Positions 19,793 to 29,073 are shown, numbered from the stretch's first letter. The stretch is DNA of 64,000 nucleotides from Lentibacillus jeotgali (GCF_000224785.1 NZ_AGAV01000018.1:186001-250000); one strand, 5' to 3'. Numbers and translations are program-made. The notes: a model not told the origin generated them from the letters alone.

Positions 19793-20711
19793 TGTTGGTT
19801 TCACCATCCTTGTCGTTTGCTATCCTGATAGCTTCACGCACAAATCCGTTTGACTGTTCAAGGAATTGTTTCGCTTTTTCATAGCTGCACTGCCGTTTGA
19901 TCATAATAATCGCTGCCTTTGGATTCTGGTGGGATTTTTCCAAATAAGCTGAAGCAGTATCATAATTAACCTGGGCGGCAAGAGAAATAATATTTTTGGC
20001 CCGTTCGACGAGTTTTTTATTGGTTAATTGGACGTCCACCATCAGATTTTTATAGACTTTGCCGATGCCAATCATGGCACTTGTTGAAATCATGTTTGCG
20101 ACGAGTTTTTGGGCAGTCCCTGCTTTTAATCGGGTTGACCCTGTTAAAATTTCGGGGCCTACCTCAACCTCGATCGGGATGTCCGCATAACGGCTGGACT
20201 GGGCATTTTTATTGCAGCTGACTGAAGCTGTCTTGGCACCCACACGCTTGCTGTATTCCAAACCGCCGATAACATAAGGGGTGCGTCCGCTGGCGGCAAG
20301 GCCAATGACGGTATCCTTTTCATTTAAATTCAATTCTTTCAGGTCGGCAGCAGCCAATTCAGGATCATCTTCAGCACCTTCAACAGCTTTCATGATGGCA
20401 TCCTGATCGCCAGCGATAAGTCCCTGGACTTTTTCAGGATCTGTTCCAAATGTCGGCGGACACTCAACTGCATCCAGAATCCCCAGACGGCCGCTTGTAC
20501 CGGCTCCAATATAAATGAGCCTGCCACCTTTAGTGAACGAATCAATGACCGCTGAAGCAGCTTGTTCAATTTGTTTAATTTCCTTATTAACTGCGTCTGG
20601 AACACTTTTATCTTCCTGGTTCATCACTTGTAAAATGTTATGGGTACTCATTTCATCCAAATTCATGGTTTTTTCATTACGTTTTTCAGTTGTTCTTGTT
20701 GTTTCGGGCAT
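19785..20711 (-). CDS. murQ: N-acetylmuramic acid 6-phosphate etherase
   Basis: Cleaves the lactyl ether of MurNAc 6-phosphate to give GlcNAc 6-phosphate and D-lactate, for cell-wall sugar recovery. About 308 residues with an SIS domain. Family stretches are TTEKRN at the N-terminus, GAGTSGRLGILDAVECPPTFG, and GSTRLKAGTAQK. ATG at 20711 is chosen because GGGAGG lies 9 nt upstream and the protein then begins MPETTRTTEKRN as in other MurQ; a longer frame from 20750 adds an unlikely tail. It overlaps the end of murR by 26 nt. Confidence 0.95.
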   Translation of the reverse strand: MPETTRTTEKRNEKTMNLDEMSTHNILQVMNQEDKSVPDAVNKEIKQIEQAASAVIDSFTKGGRLIYIGAGTSGRLGILDAVECPPTFGTDPEKVQGLIAGDQDAIMKAVEGAEDDPELAAADLKELNLNEKDTVIGLAASGRTPYVIGGLEYSKRVGAKTASVSCNKNAQSSRYADIPIEVEVGPEILTGSTRLKAGTAQKLVANMISTSAMIGIGKVYKNLMVDVQLTNKKLVERAKNIISLAAQVNYDTASAYLEKSHQNPKAAIIMIKRQCSYEKAKQFLEQSNGFVREAIRIANDKDGETNNE

Positions 20712-21570
20712 TCCTGGCATCCTCCCTCTGGCTTTGCTGTATGATGTCATACGTTTGGTTTAAATGGGCTAAGGAACTGTCATAATCCTCATATGCGCAA
20801 GCTGTATAGAGCATGTCAATCACATTTAATGAAGCAATCCGCGATGACATGGCAGCACTGCGGAATTCATCTTCCTGGGCAGCGACAAATAGTACAGCAT
20901 CGGCTATCGCACGTAAATGCGAATCTGCGTATTTCGTAATCGCTATCACTTTTGCGCTTTTAGACTGGGCAATTTTGACACAATCAATGATTTGCTGCGT
21001 TTCACCAGAGTATGAAATAGCCACGACCACATCATCTTCATTTAGATTGACAGCCGATACTTTTTGCATATGAAAATCACTGTAAGCTGTACAAGCTTTA
21101 TTGATGCGCATGAATTTTTGAATGGCATCATAGGCAATCAAAAAACTGGAGCCAACACCATAGAAGTCAATTTTCTTTGCGTTCATCAGATATTCATATG
21201 CTGTTTCAATTTGGTCTTTTTGGATTAGTTGCAGCGAACTATACAGTGACTGAATATTTGTGTTGGTGATGACCGCCATCATTTTATCGATTGAGTCATC
21301 GGGTAACAACGTTTCCTGTTCCAAATCGTGTAAATTGATCACCGCCAGATCGCCGGATAATTTTAATTTAAAATCCTTAAAGCCGTTATAGCCAAGCGAA
21401 TGACAGTAGCGCATAACCGCAGAAGGACTGGCATAACTGGCATCGGCAAGCTGGCTGACGGTCATTGAGACTGCCTTTTCCGGATTCTTTAAAATATATT
21501 CCGCTACAGCACCCTCTGATGGTTTAACATAGCTAAGTGATTCCCTTACTTTGTAAAGAACACCTTCCAA
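20686..21570 (-). CDS. murR: MurR/RpiR family regulator of the muramic acid operon
   Basis: RpiR-type transcription factor of 294 residues. The N-terminal helix-turn-helix (TVSQLADASYASPSAVMRYC, about 37-56) is followed by an SIS sugar-phosphate-binding domain (GVGSSFLIA and AISYSGETQQI). It probably senses MurNAc 6-phosphate and controls murRQP. The start appears to be TTG at 21570, after a GGGGGTG ribosome binding site. A cre site lies immediately upstream. Confidence 0.92.
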   Translation of the reverse strand: MEGVLYKVRESLSYVKPSEGAVAEYILKNPEKAVSMTVSQLADASYASPSAVMRYCHSLGYNGFKDFKLKLSGDLAVINLHDLEQETLLPDDSIDKMMAVITNTNIQSLYSSLQLIQKDQIETAYEYLMNAKKIDFYGVGSSFLIAYDAIQKFMRINKACTAYSDFHMQKVSAVNLNEDDVVVAISYSGETQQIIDCVKIAQSKSAKVIAITKYADSHLRAIADAVLFVAAQEDEFRSAAMSSRIASLNVIDMLYTACAYEDYDSSLAHLNQTYDIIQQSQREDARNARNNKNN

Positions 21571-21594
21571 TTATGAACACCCCCAACCCATTAA

Positions 21595-21608
21595 CGTTAA
21601 CGCTTTCA
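21595..21608 (-). promoter_or_regulatory. cre site upstream of murR
   Basis: On the minus strand TGAAAGCGTTAACG matches the cre core TGWAANCGNTNWCA except for the last base. It lies about 25 bp before the murR start, consistent with CcpA repression of a PTS operon. Confidence 0.7.
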
Positions 21609-21710
21609 CGTTTATAGTATCCTTTGTGGTATAAAAAATCAATTAGATGATTTGTTTTGGTACAGAGTTTCAGATTTTGGAATATTGAGGGTGGACGGAT
21701 GATGACATAA

Positions 21711-21884
21711 GAGGATCAGTTTCCTGAATTTGTTAGCTTTCAGGTAGGTAAGGCAGTAGGGGAGCATAAGGAGATCCTGCAAGCTATCGTGGAACAGGAT
21801 CCCAAAGCCGCTCGGAAACATATGGAACATCATGTTAACCGCTCAAAAAATGACTTTTTAGATCACGTTCTTCTGAACGAGTAA
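21711..21884 (+). pseudogene. C-terminal remnant of a FadR/GntR (FCD domain) regulator
   Basis: An open stretch ending at 21884 reads VGEHKEILQAIVEQD, ARKHMEHHV and the like, the typical last helices of an FCD-domain GntR regulator, including a metal-binding-type His in H-x3-ILQAI. No start and no DNA-binding half is present, and a TAA lies immediately upstream. The rest of the gene has been lost. Confidence 0.8.
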
Positions 21885-21887
21885 AGA

Positions 21888-22811
21888 CTAAAACAGTATT
21901 CTCGAAAGATAAATAACGCCTGTAACGGTCACGGCACTGAATAATGTTGAAAACAAAACAATCTGTGCAGCAAATTGCGGGTAGTTATTATATTCTTGGG
22001 CGATGACCGAACTGTTTACGGACGTGGGCATGGATGAAGCGATTAAGAGTGCCTGTGCCGCTACACCATTAATTCCGAATATGTAAATGATAATCAATGA
22101 AAGAACAGGACCAATCAAAAGCCGGAGCATCAAACTGAAATAAACAGAAGTAAGAGCCGATGAGATTTTGATTTGCGCAACTTGAGCCCCCAATAGAATA
22201 AGTGCAATGGCAATCATCGCCTCGGAAATATAGTTGGCCGGTGTCCATATAAATTGTGGAACCGATATATTTGATATATTTAAGACAATACCAGCCACCA
22301 TGGCGTACAGAACGGGCATTTTAAAATAACCGAGCAATGCTTTTAGTTTACCAATTTTGACTGATTGCATCGCAAAAATGCCGTATGTAAATGTCAGGAT
22401 ATTTTGCATCGTCAGGATGATGACCTGGATTGACATGGCAAACGGATCGCCTTTGAACACGAGATCGTTGACCGGAACCCCGTAATTTCCCGAGTTAAAA
22501 AAGATGACACTGTTGGAGAATGTTGTGCCTTTTGCTCTATCAAACCCTTGCAGTTTAACCATTATTTTGGATAGTATGAATAACATTAGGACAAGTAACA
22601 CGAAAAATAAAACAACAAGGGAAAAGACCCTTGGCGAGAATTCCGTGCTGTAGAGCTTAACAAAAATGAAACCCGGAACAAGAAAATAGATGTTTAATTT
22701 CGCCAGTGTTTGCAAATTTAGTTCAAATTTCTTCTGCATGAAATAGCCAATGCCCATGATGATGAATATGGGCAAAAGGATATCAACTAAAATTGTGAAT
22801 AATTCAGCCAC
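21888..22811 (-). CDS. AEC family (auxin efflux carrier type) transporter
   Basis: A 307-residue membrane protein with about ten helices in two inverted halves. It shows family marks such as NSGNYGVPV (about 106-114) and, near the end, ASSMPTSVNSSVIAQEY. AEC proteins export or import organic acids such as malate or malonate. The substrate here is unknown. The start is GTG, with AAAGGAAG upstream. It is adjacent to a GntR remnant that may once have regulated it, and to an IS element. It is probably monocistronic. Confidence 0.9.
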   Translation of the reverse strand: MAELFTILVDILLPIFIIMGIGYFMQKKFELNLQTLAKLNIYFLVPGFIFVKLYSTEFSPRVFSLVVLFFVLLVLMLFILSKIMVKLQGFDRAKGTTFSNSVIFFNSGNYGVPVNDLVFKGDPFAMSIQVIILTMQNILTFTYGIFAMQSVKIGKLKALLGYFKMPVLYAMVAGIVLNISNISVPQFIWTPANYISEAMIAIALILLGAQVAQIKISSALTSVYFSLMLRLLIGPVLSLIIIYIFGINGVAAQALLIASSMPTSVNSSVIAQEYNNYPQFAAQIVLFSTLFSAVTVTGVIYLSRILF

Positions 22812-23115
22812 GTTAATTCTTCCTTTCTAGCGTTTCTATGCTGTACAATTTACGAAATAATACTAATATATTACAAAATAACAGAAATAGAAAGAAAAAG
22901 AAAAGGGATACTTTGGGGATGGGATTAGGAAAGACTCTATTAATTTTAGGTAATAAAAGAACATTGATTAAGTGAGGGTAGTATTTATTAGCCGAACAGG
23001 GAGAGGAACATTCATGCATTAATCCAATAATTTCACGATCTTATGAGAGCGCCTTGGTACCGTCAAGAAGTTTGTGTAAATAAATAGGATACTCCTCAGA
23101 ATAGGTGGTGTTGGT

Positions 23116-23159
23116 ATTTTCAGATATTATCCCGGGTACCCGGGATAATATCTGAAAAT
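23116..23159. repeat. 44-bp perfect palindrome at the transposase 3' end
   Basis: The sequence is perfectly self-complementary across 44 bp, centred on TA at 23137-23138; the half-site reads ATTTTCAGATATTATCCCGG then GT to the centre. It spans the last codons and the stop of the transposase. It could form a cruciform or, as RNA, a tight hairpin that stops transcription at the end of the element. Confidence 0.9.
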
Positions 23160-24349
23160 TCGATCGTTTGTGATCCGCTGTGCTTGCCGTATCTCGTTTC
23201 AAACATTTCCTGTAACGCTTGATAAGCACTTGCGAAGCCTCTGAGCTTCCGCTCTGACCATCTTTGGTTATATTCGGTTGATTGAAGGTATACCACCTTT
23301 TCTGCTGCCTTTTCACTGGGAAGGCTGTTCATCGTTTTTGTACGCTTCTTGATTTCCTTCATCGTCCGCTCAATGATATTCGTGGTATAAATCATGCGCT
23401 GGATTGATGAGGGATATTTCAAGAATGTCAGAAGCACATTTAAGTCCTCTTCCCATGATTTGACGACTTTTGGATGCTTGCCTTGCCAGTTCTCTTGAAA
23501 AGTTTTAAATTGACTCATGGCTTCTTCACTCGTGCTGGCCTCATAAATAGCCTTTAAATCCTCGGCTACAGCTGTTTGATCCTTTTTACGAACGGCGTTG
23601 ATGGCATTACGAACTTTATGTACCACACAGCGCTGGACGTCAGCCTTTGGATAAATTTCTTTCATCGCTGCTTCAAGTCCGGGCAGGCCATCAAAAACAC
23701 CAAGCAACACTTCCTCAACACCCCGATTGTAAAGATCGCGGAGAATTTCTTTCCAGCCGAGTGAGCTTTCCTGGCCACCGACATAGAAACCGAGAATCTC
23801 GCGGTAACCGTCTTCAGACACACCGATGACCAAGTACACGACTTCATTGGCGACATCATCGCGGCGCAGCTTCAGGTAAGTCCCGTCAAGATAAAGGATT
23901 GAATAACGTTTCTTTAGTGGGCGCTGCTGCCATGTTTCGATATTTTCGAGTGTAACGTCTGTGATGTTACTAACCGTTGTTGCCGAATAAGCAGAGCCCA
24001 GCATGTGCTCAATCATTTGCCCGATTTCACGCGTGCTGACACCTTTCTGATACATTCTCGTTACCGTTTCGCCAACCCATTGATCACGGCGTTGGTAAGG
24101 TGAGAACAATTCCGTTTGAAATTCACCATGGCGGTCGCGGGGCACAGCAAGATCATCAATATGGCCGTGCTTGGTATCAAGCGTTCGTTTGTAGTAACCA
24201 TTTTTTACTTGCTTCAATTCAGGATGTTCTTCGTTGAAAAACTGTTCCCTTTCCTCTACCAAAATCGTTTCGAGCTGGTCTTTGACAAAATCACGTACAA
24301 GACTATCCAGTTGATTCATAAAGCCATCATTCGTTATACTTTGAGTCAT
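23120..24349 (-). CDS. IS256-family (mutator-type) transposase
   Basis: A DDE transposase of about 409 residues, full length for IS256. The catalytic residues lie in LDGTYLK (about D155), VFDGLPG and the NIIERTMKEIKKRT segment with the C-terminal Glu. The helical insertion with RCVVHKVRN is present. ATG at 24349 is chosen because GAGAGGAG precedes it by about 10 nt; the longer frame from 24382 runs back to the sub-terminal part of the element. The stop lies inside a 44-bp palindrome. Confidence 0.95.
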   Translation of the reverse strand: MTQSITNDGFMNQLDSLVRDFVKDQLETILVEEREQFFNEEHPELKQVKNGYYKRTLDTKHGHIDDLAVPRDRHGEFQTELFSPYQRRDQWVGETVTRMYQKGVSTREIGQMIEHMLGSAYSATTVSNITDVTLENIETWQQRPLKKRYSILYLDGTYLKLRRDDVANEVVYLVIGVSEDGYREILGFYVGGQESSLGWKEILRDLYNRGVEEVLLGVFDGLPGLEAAMKEIYPKADVQRCVVHKVRNAINAVRKKDQTAVAEDLKAIYEASTSEEAMSQFKTFQENWQGKHPKVVKSWEEDLNVLLTFLKYPSSIQRMIYTTNIIERTMKEIKKRTKTMNSLPSEKAAEKVVYLQSTEYNQRWSERKLRGFASAYQALQEMFETRYGKHSGSQTIEFSDIIPGTRDNI

Positions 24350-24568
24350 GGTAGGGTTTCTCCTCTCTCTATTTATAGCCAATTCCGAGGGTACCCTACC
24401 TCTTTTTTTGTCTCAAAGAATTTACACAAACTATTTTACGTCATCAGCGCCTTATAAGGCTTTGGTGGTTGACACCAACTCTTCTTGTTTGCAATAAGTG
24501 TTATAATATAATTCAATAAAAGCATTGAAACATTTGGAATTTTAAGGTATCGTTTTATTAACTATAAG

Positions 24569-24579
24569 ATTGGTACGGA
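24569..24579 (+). promoter_or_regulatory. Putative operator 1 of the GntR regulator
   Basis: ATTGGTACGGA lies 54 bp before the gntR gene, with a related AGGTACGT 15 bp further on. The same 11-mer recurs before ald at 25508, suggesting binding sites for autoregulation. Confidence 0.5.
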
Positions 24580-24633
24580 TGAATAATAAATCAGGTACGT
24601 AAACCATTGACTACATTAAGAGGGGAATAATTT

Positions 24634-25356
24634 GTGCAATTAAACTATGACAGTTCAATTCCATTACATGTCCAATTAAAAGTAATAGTCGAAAAACAAA
24701 TTGCAGAAGGCGAACTTACCGGCCAAATTCCGACTGAACGAAATTTTATGGAATACTATCATGTCAGCCGAAGCACAGTGCGTGAGGCAATAAACCTTCT
24801 TGTCCGGGAAGGGGTTTTGGAGAAACGTCACGGCAGCGGAACCTTTGTCTCGCTGAAACCAATCCATCAATGGCTGGGCAACCTTACCAGTACGACGGAA
24901 CTGATCAGGCAGATTGGGATGAAACCGGGTGCAAAATTAATTAACCACTATAAAATGACGCCGGAAGCTTATATTCAGGAAAAAACTGGATTCAGTGATG
25001 CCTTTTTTATTAAACGGGTCCGTTATGCGGACGAAACCCCGATCGGTGTTGAACGTCATTATTATCCTATTGAGATTGGTGAAGCGATTGCCAAGTATGA
25101 CCTAAACGATACGACACTTTATGAAATTGAAGAGAATGAGCTGGGGATATTGTTTGCGGAGGCAAGCCAGATGATCGGTATCGGCATTATACCTGATGAA
25201 GAAGCTGCGCACCTGAATATTCCGCAAATGTCTCACGTGTTGACTGCTGAACGGATCATAAAAGATCAGGAAGGCAGTATCGTTGAGTTTGAAAAGGCTT
25301 ATTACCGCAGTGATATGTTTAACTTTCAAATTAATCTATCCCGAAAATTCGGATGA
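24634..25356 (+). CDS. GntR/HutC family regulator of the taurine locus
   Basis: A 240-residue GntR regulator: N-terminal winged helix (PTERNFMEYYHVSRSTVREAI, about 33-53) followed by a UTRA ligand-binding domain. The start is GTG with AGAGGGG 8 nt upstream. It lies upstream of ald-tpa in the same direction, and the 11-mer ATTGGTACGGA occurs before both this gene and ald. I infer that it controls taurine genes. UTRA ligands are usually small metabolites, so taurine, alanine or sulfoacetaldehyde are candidates. Confidence 0.9.
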   Translation: MQLNYDSSIPLHVQLKVIVEKQIAEGELTGQIPTERNFMEYYHVSRSTVREAINLLVREGVLEKRHGSGTFVSLKPIHQWLGNLTSTTELIRQIGMKPGAKLINHYKMTPEAYIQEKTGFSDAFFIKRVRYADETPIGVERHYYPIEIGEAIAKYDLNDTTLYEIEENELGILFAEASQMIGIGIIPDEEAAHLNIPQMSHVLTAERIIKDQEGSIVEFEKAYYRSDMFNFQINLSRKFG

Positions 25357-25507
25357 ACGTGTTCCTCGCCCCGAAGCCCTTCTTGTCCCCAATCCACCAT
25401 TCATAGTCATGTGTAATAAGATTTATTATTATTTAAAATAACAGAATTCACTAAAAATATTGAAATTAACATGCGCAATCCCATATACTGTATTTAAGCA
25501 AATCAAA

Positions 25508-25518
25508 ATTGGTACGGA
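25508..25518 (+). promoter_or_regulatory. Putative operator 2 before ald
   Basis: Exact copy of ATTGGTACGGA seen before the GntR gene, 50 bp upstream of the ald start. Confidence 0.5.
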
Positions 25519-25567
25519 CGTCCTTATGTATTTGCTCTAGTTATTATAGAGGATTGGAGGTTTTTAG

Positions 25568-26701
25568 ATGATTGTTGGCGTACCCAGAGAAATTAAAAAT
25601 AAAGAAAAACGTGTGGCACTAACCCCCTCCGGCGTGACCATGTTTACTGATGCGGGTCATGAAGTATTGATTGAAGCGGCTGCTGGGAATGGAAGCGGTT
25701 TCGATGATGTTGAATATGAAGCTGCGGGGGCTAAGATTGTTCAGACAGCAAACGAAGCATGGGGAGCTGAGTTGGTTATGAAAGTGAAGGAACCTCAGCC
25801 GGAAGAATACGAGTTCCTGCGTGAGGGATTAATTTTATTCACCTTCCTGCACTTGGCGGCAGAACCGGAGTTAACACGTCAGCTTGCTGAAAAGAAAGTA
25901 ACGTCGATTGCATATGAAACGATCCAGGAAGATAGTGGTGCGCTGCCACTGCTTGCTCCGATGAGCGAAGTAGCAGGTCGCATGTCAGTACAGATTGGCG
26001 CTCAATACTTGGAAAATAATAAAGGTGGAAAAGGAGTCCTGCTCAGTGGAGTCCCGGGTGTGAAACCAGCCAATATCGTCATTGTTGGTGGCGGTTCGGT
26101 TGGTACAAATGCGGCAAAGATGGCACTTGGCTTCCGGGCTAATGTAACGATCCTTGATATTAACACGAAGCGGCTGCGTGAACTGGATGACATGTTCGAT
26201 GGCAGTGTCAATACATTGATGTCCAATCCGCTTAATATTAGAGAAGCAGTTAAAGAGGCCGATTTATTAATCGGTGCAGTGCTAATACCGGGAGCTAAAG
26301 CCCCCCAGCTTGTCTCTGAAGACATGGTCAGAGATATGACGCCAGGTTCAGTCATTATTGATGTCGCGGTTGATCAAGGCGGTTCAATCGAAACAATTGA
26401 TCATGTTACAACACATGATACGCCGACTTATAAAAAACACGGTGTTCTGCATTACGCTGTGGCCAATATACCTGGTGCTGTCGCACGGACATCAACCACG
26501 TCACTGACTAATAACACGAGTCAGTATGGGGTGTTCTTGGCCAATAAAGGATTGGAAATGGCCGTGAAAACCAGTACAGCTTTTGCAAAAGGTGTCAACA
26601 CACATGAAGGTGCTGTAACAAATCAGCCGGTTGCTGAAACACATGATATGAGGTATGAACCGCTCGAATCCGCTTTGAAAGGTAAGCCGGTATCATCATA
26701 A
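25568..26701 (+). CDS. ald: Alanine dehydrogenase
   Basis: Interconverts L-alanine and pyruvate with NAD+ and ammonia. The 377 residues match the Ald family end to end. The N-terminus is MIVGVPREIKNKEKRVALTP (substrate Arg15 and a catalytic Lys). The NAD site is IVGGGSVGTNAA (about 175-186), and the catalytic His/Asp lie in the middle and in AVANIPGAVARTST. It sits 24 bp before tpa. With a taurine:pyruvate aminotransferase, it regenerates pyruvate and releases the amino nitrogen as ammonia, as known from taurine-degrading bacteria. Confidence 0.96.
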   Translation: MIVGVPREIKNKEKRVALTPSGVTMFTDAGHEVLIEAAAGNGSGFDDVEYEAAGAKIVQTANEAWGAELVMKVKEPQPEEYEFLREGLILFTFLHLAAEPELTRQLAEKKVTSIAYETIQEDSGALPLLAPMSEVAGRMSVQIGAQYLENNKGGKGVLLSGVPGVKPANIVIVGGGSVGTNAAKMALGFRANVTILDINTKRLRELDDMFDGSVNTLMSNPLNIREAVKEADLLIGAVLIPGAKAPQLVSEDMVRDMTPGSVIIDVAVDQGGSIETIDHVTTHDTPTYKKHGVLHYAVANIPGAVARTSTTSLTNNTSQYGVFLANKGLEMAVKTSTAFAKGVNTHEGAVTNQPVAETHDMRYEPLESALKGKPVSS

Positions 26702-26725
26702 ATTAACAAAAAGGAGGAGGAAAAA

Positions 26726-28081
26726 ATGAAGGCAGAAGCCGAAGTGAATCAAGCAGCAGCTGAAAAGGAATCGAAGTTGTGGAATGCCATGCATAAATAC
26801 AATCCGGATGCAAAATCGACGGTGGCTGTTTCCGGGGAGGGGTCATGGTTTACAGACGAAGAAGGCAATGAATATCTTGATGGCGTGTCTGGTTTGTGGT
26901 GTCTGAATCTTGGCTACGGAAGACAGGAGATTGTTGATGCGGCATCTAAGCAGATGAAACAGCTATCGTATTTTCCATTAACGATGAATCATCAGCCGGC
27001 GATTCAATTAGCCGATAAACTGAGTGAACTGCTGGGAGCTGACTATCAGACTTTTTTCTCCAACAGCGGTTCTGAGGCTAACGAAACAGCCTTCAAAATT
27101 GCCCGGCAGTATCACATGCAAACAGGCAATCCAGGCAAGTATAAATTCATTTCACGCTACCGTGCCTATCACGGTTCGACCATGGGTGCCATGAGTGCAA
27201 CTGCCCAGGCAAACCGCCGGGTGAAATACGATCCGTCAGCTCCGGGATTCTTGCATGTAGCACCGCCATACAGCTATCGTTCCCTATTTTCAGGCAGTGC
27301 GGAAGAAAAAGATTTGCGTGCAGCCGATGAAATGGAGGAAATGATTAAGTGGGAAGGTGAGGAAACGGTAGCGGCAGTTATTATGGAGCCGTTCATTTCA
27401 GGCGGCGGTGTCATTATCCCGTCCATGAAATATATCCAACGTGTTGCTGATATTTGCGAACAATACAATGTGCTCCTGATTATGGATGAGGTCGTGGCCG
27501 GCTTTGGCCGGACCGGCAAGATGTTCGGGTTCAAGCATGCAGCCGGAATACAGCCTGATATTGTGACGATGGCAAAAGGGCTAACGAGTGGTTATTTACC
27601 CCTGGGTGCCACATCGGTCAAAGCAGAAATATATGAGGCGTTCAAACAGGAAGGCAAAGACAATCATTTGCGTCATGTCTCAACGTATGGCGGTCACCCG
27701 GCAGCTTGTGCGGTCGGATTGAAGAATATTGAAATCATTGAGAATGAAAACATTGTAGACCGGGTGAACAGTCTTGGTAATTCCAAACTGATTGAATTGC
27801 ATGACCTTATGAATCACAAGAATGTTGGAGAAGTCCGGCAGGCAGGTTTTTTGCTGGGTTTGGAAATGGTTGAGAATAAGACCACAAAAGAACCACTATC
27901 AGAAGCTAAAATGGGTGAAATTGTCGGAGCGTGCAAACAAAAAGGGCTCGTGATCGGTAAAAATGGCGATACCGTGCCGGGCGGAAACAACATTTTGATT
28001 ATTGCTCCGCCGCTAACGAGCACTGAAGAGGACCTGGATTTTATCATCGAAACAGTCAGCTCAGTCATTCACAGCATGTAA
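26726..28081 (+). CDS. tpa: Taurine:pyruvate aminotransferase (class III)
   Basis: Transfers the amino group of taurine to pyruvate, giving sulfoacetaldehyde and alanine. A PLP fold-type I class III enzyme, 451 residues. The PLP-phosphate cup is SNSGSEANE (112-120), the PLP-binding Asp is D254 in MDEVVAGFGR, and the Schiff-base Lys is K284 in MAKGLTSGY. AGGAGGAGG precedes the ATG. The neighbours ald and xsc make taurine the best substrate. Class III relatives also use beta-alanine or other omega-amines, and beta-alanine is produced by other operons in this window, so dual use is possible. Confidence 0.9.
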   Translation: MKAEAEVNQAAAEKESKLWNAMHKYNPDAKSTVAVSGEGSWFTDEEGNEYLDGVSGLWCLNLGYGRQEIVDAASKQMKQLSYFPLTMNHQPAIQLADKLSELLGADYQTFFSNSGSEANETAFKIARQYHMQTGNPGKYKFISRYRAYHGSTMGAMSATAQANRRVKYDPSAPGFLHVAPPYSYRSLFSGSAEEKDLRAADEMEEMIKWEGEETVAAVIMEPFISGGGVIIPSMKYIQRVADICEQYNVLLIMDEVVAGFGRTGKMFGFKHAAGIQPDIVTMAKGLTSGYLPLGATSVKAEIYEAFKQEGKDNHLRHVSTYGGHPAACAVGLKNIEIIENENIVDRVNSLGNSKLIELHDLMNHKNVGEVRQAGFLLGLEMVENKTTKEPLSEAKMGEIVGACKQKGLVIGKNGDTVPGGNNILIIAPPLTSTEEDLDFIIETVSSVIHSM

Positions 28082-28125
28082 TTTTTACGACTATGACAAA
28101 CTCGCTGGATGGGAAGGTTATATAC

Positions 28126-29073
28126 GTGAATTATGAACGCTTAAAAACCTTTATTGCTGTGGCTGAAAAGAACAGTTTTTCAGAAGCTGCCAAAATGCTC
28201 TATGTGACGCAGCCTACAATCACATCGCAAATAAAATCATTGGAAGAGGAACTGGGGACAAAACTTTTCGAACGAACCACGAAAAAAGTGGAGATGACCC
28301 AATCGGCGAAAATTTTGCTAAAATATGCACGAGAAATTGTGCAGATGAATGATTCTGCCCGTAAAGAGATTACACAGATGGAAAGCATGACGTACGGCGA
28401 ATTAGGTATGGGGTGCAGCTTAACGATTGGTGAGTATATCTTGCCGGAGTTTCTCAAGCAATTTAAAGAGGAATATCCACTGATTCAAATCCAGGTGAAA
28501 ATTGCAAACTCTCACCAGGTGATTAACTCGCTTAAAAACCAATTTATTGATGTGGGGTTAATTGAAACACCGGTAGAGGATAAGCAGATTAATCTGGAAC
28601 CATTTCTGGAAGACGAAATTGTCTTAATTGCTGCCCCCGATTATTTCTCAGGTCACGATGCGTATATCAGTATGGAACAAGTCAGGCAGTCGCCGCTGGT
28701 TTTCCGGGAGGAGGGTTCGGGGACACGCTCAGTTGTCAATCATTATTTGGAAAATGCCGGGCTGATAAAAGACGATTTACAGATTGTTATGGAACTGGGA
28801 AGTACAGAGGCGATCAAGGCAGTTGTGGAATCCGGTCTGGGCGTGTCGTTTATTTCGAAAAATGCCATAAAAAAAGAACAAGAATTAGGGCTATTAAAAG
28901 CCTTCTCGATCACAGACATGGAATTGAAGCGGTATTTTTACATCGCTCACCGGAAAGAGCATGTGCTGAAATCGTCAACTGAGCTATTTTTGGAAACATT
29001 ACAGTCGATTGTAGAGAAAAAAGAGGCGTTTGTGGCTGATGAACCAGCAAATAATTATCATATTAACGTTTAA
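28126..29073 (+). CDS. LysR family regulator within the taurine locus
   Basis: LysR-type activator of about 315 residues with an N-terminal helix-turn-helix (SFSEAAKMLYVTQPTITSQI) and a substrate-binding-like effector domain (CysB/CbbR style). I chose GTG at 28126 because GGGAAGG ends 8 nt upstream and the protein then starts MNYERLKTF, the usual opening; a longer frame starts at 28093. It is inserted between tpa and xsc in the same orientation with 15 bp to xsc, so it is co-transcribed with its probable targets. Confidence 0.9.
   Translation: MNYERLKTFIAVAEKNSFSEAAKMLYVTQPTITSQIKSLEEELGTKLFERTTKKVEMTQSAKILLKYAREIVQMNDSARKEITQMESMTYGELGMGCSLTIGEYILPEFLKQFKEEYPLIQIQVKIANSHQVINSLKNQFIDVGLIETPVEDKQINLEPFLEDEIVLIAAPDYFSGHDAYISMEQVRQSPLVFREEGSGTRSVVNHYLENAGLIKDDLQIVMELGSTEAIKAVVESGLGVSFISKNAIKKEQELGLLKAFSITDMELKRYFYIAHRKEHVLKSSTELFLETLQSIVEKKEAFVADEPANNYHINV

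Larger units (their letters stand above)
23069..24432 (-). mobile_element. IS256-family insertion sequence
   Basis: About 1.36 kb bounded by a 13-bp inverted repeat AGTTTGTGTAAAT (23069-23081) and its complement ATTTACACAAACT (24420-24432), holding one IS256-type transposase on the minus strand. Imperfect similarity between the ends may extend further outward (both carry GCGCC at 23050-23054 and 24448-24452), so the exact ends are uncertain. I see no clean 8-bp target duplication at the 13-bp repeats. The element appears intact and inserts between the AEC gene and the taurine locus. Confidence 0.8.

Noticed and set aside
24116-24457. 113-codon open frame crossing the right end of the IS element
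   Set aside because: Antisense to the transposase and without start signals.
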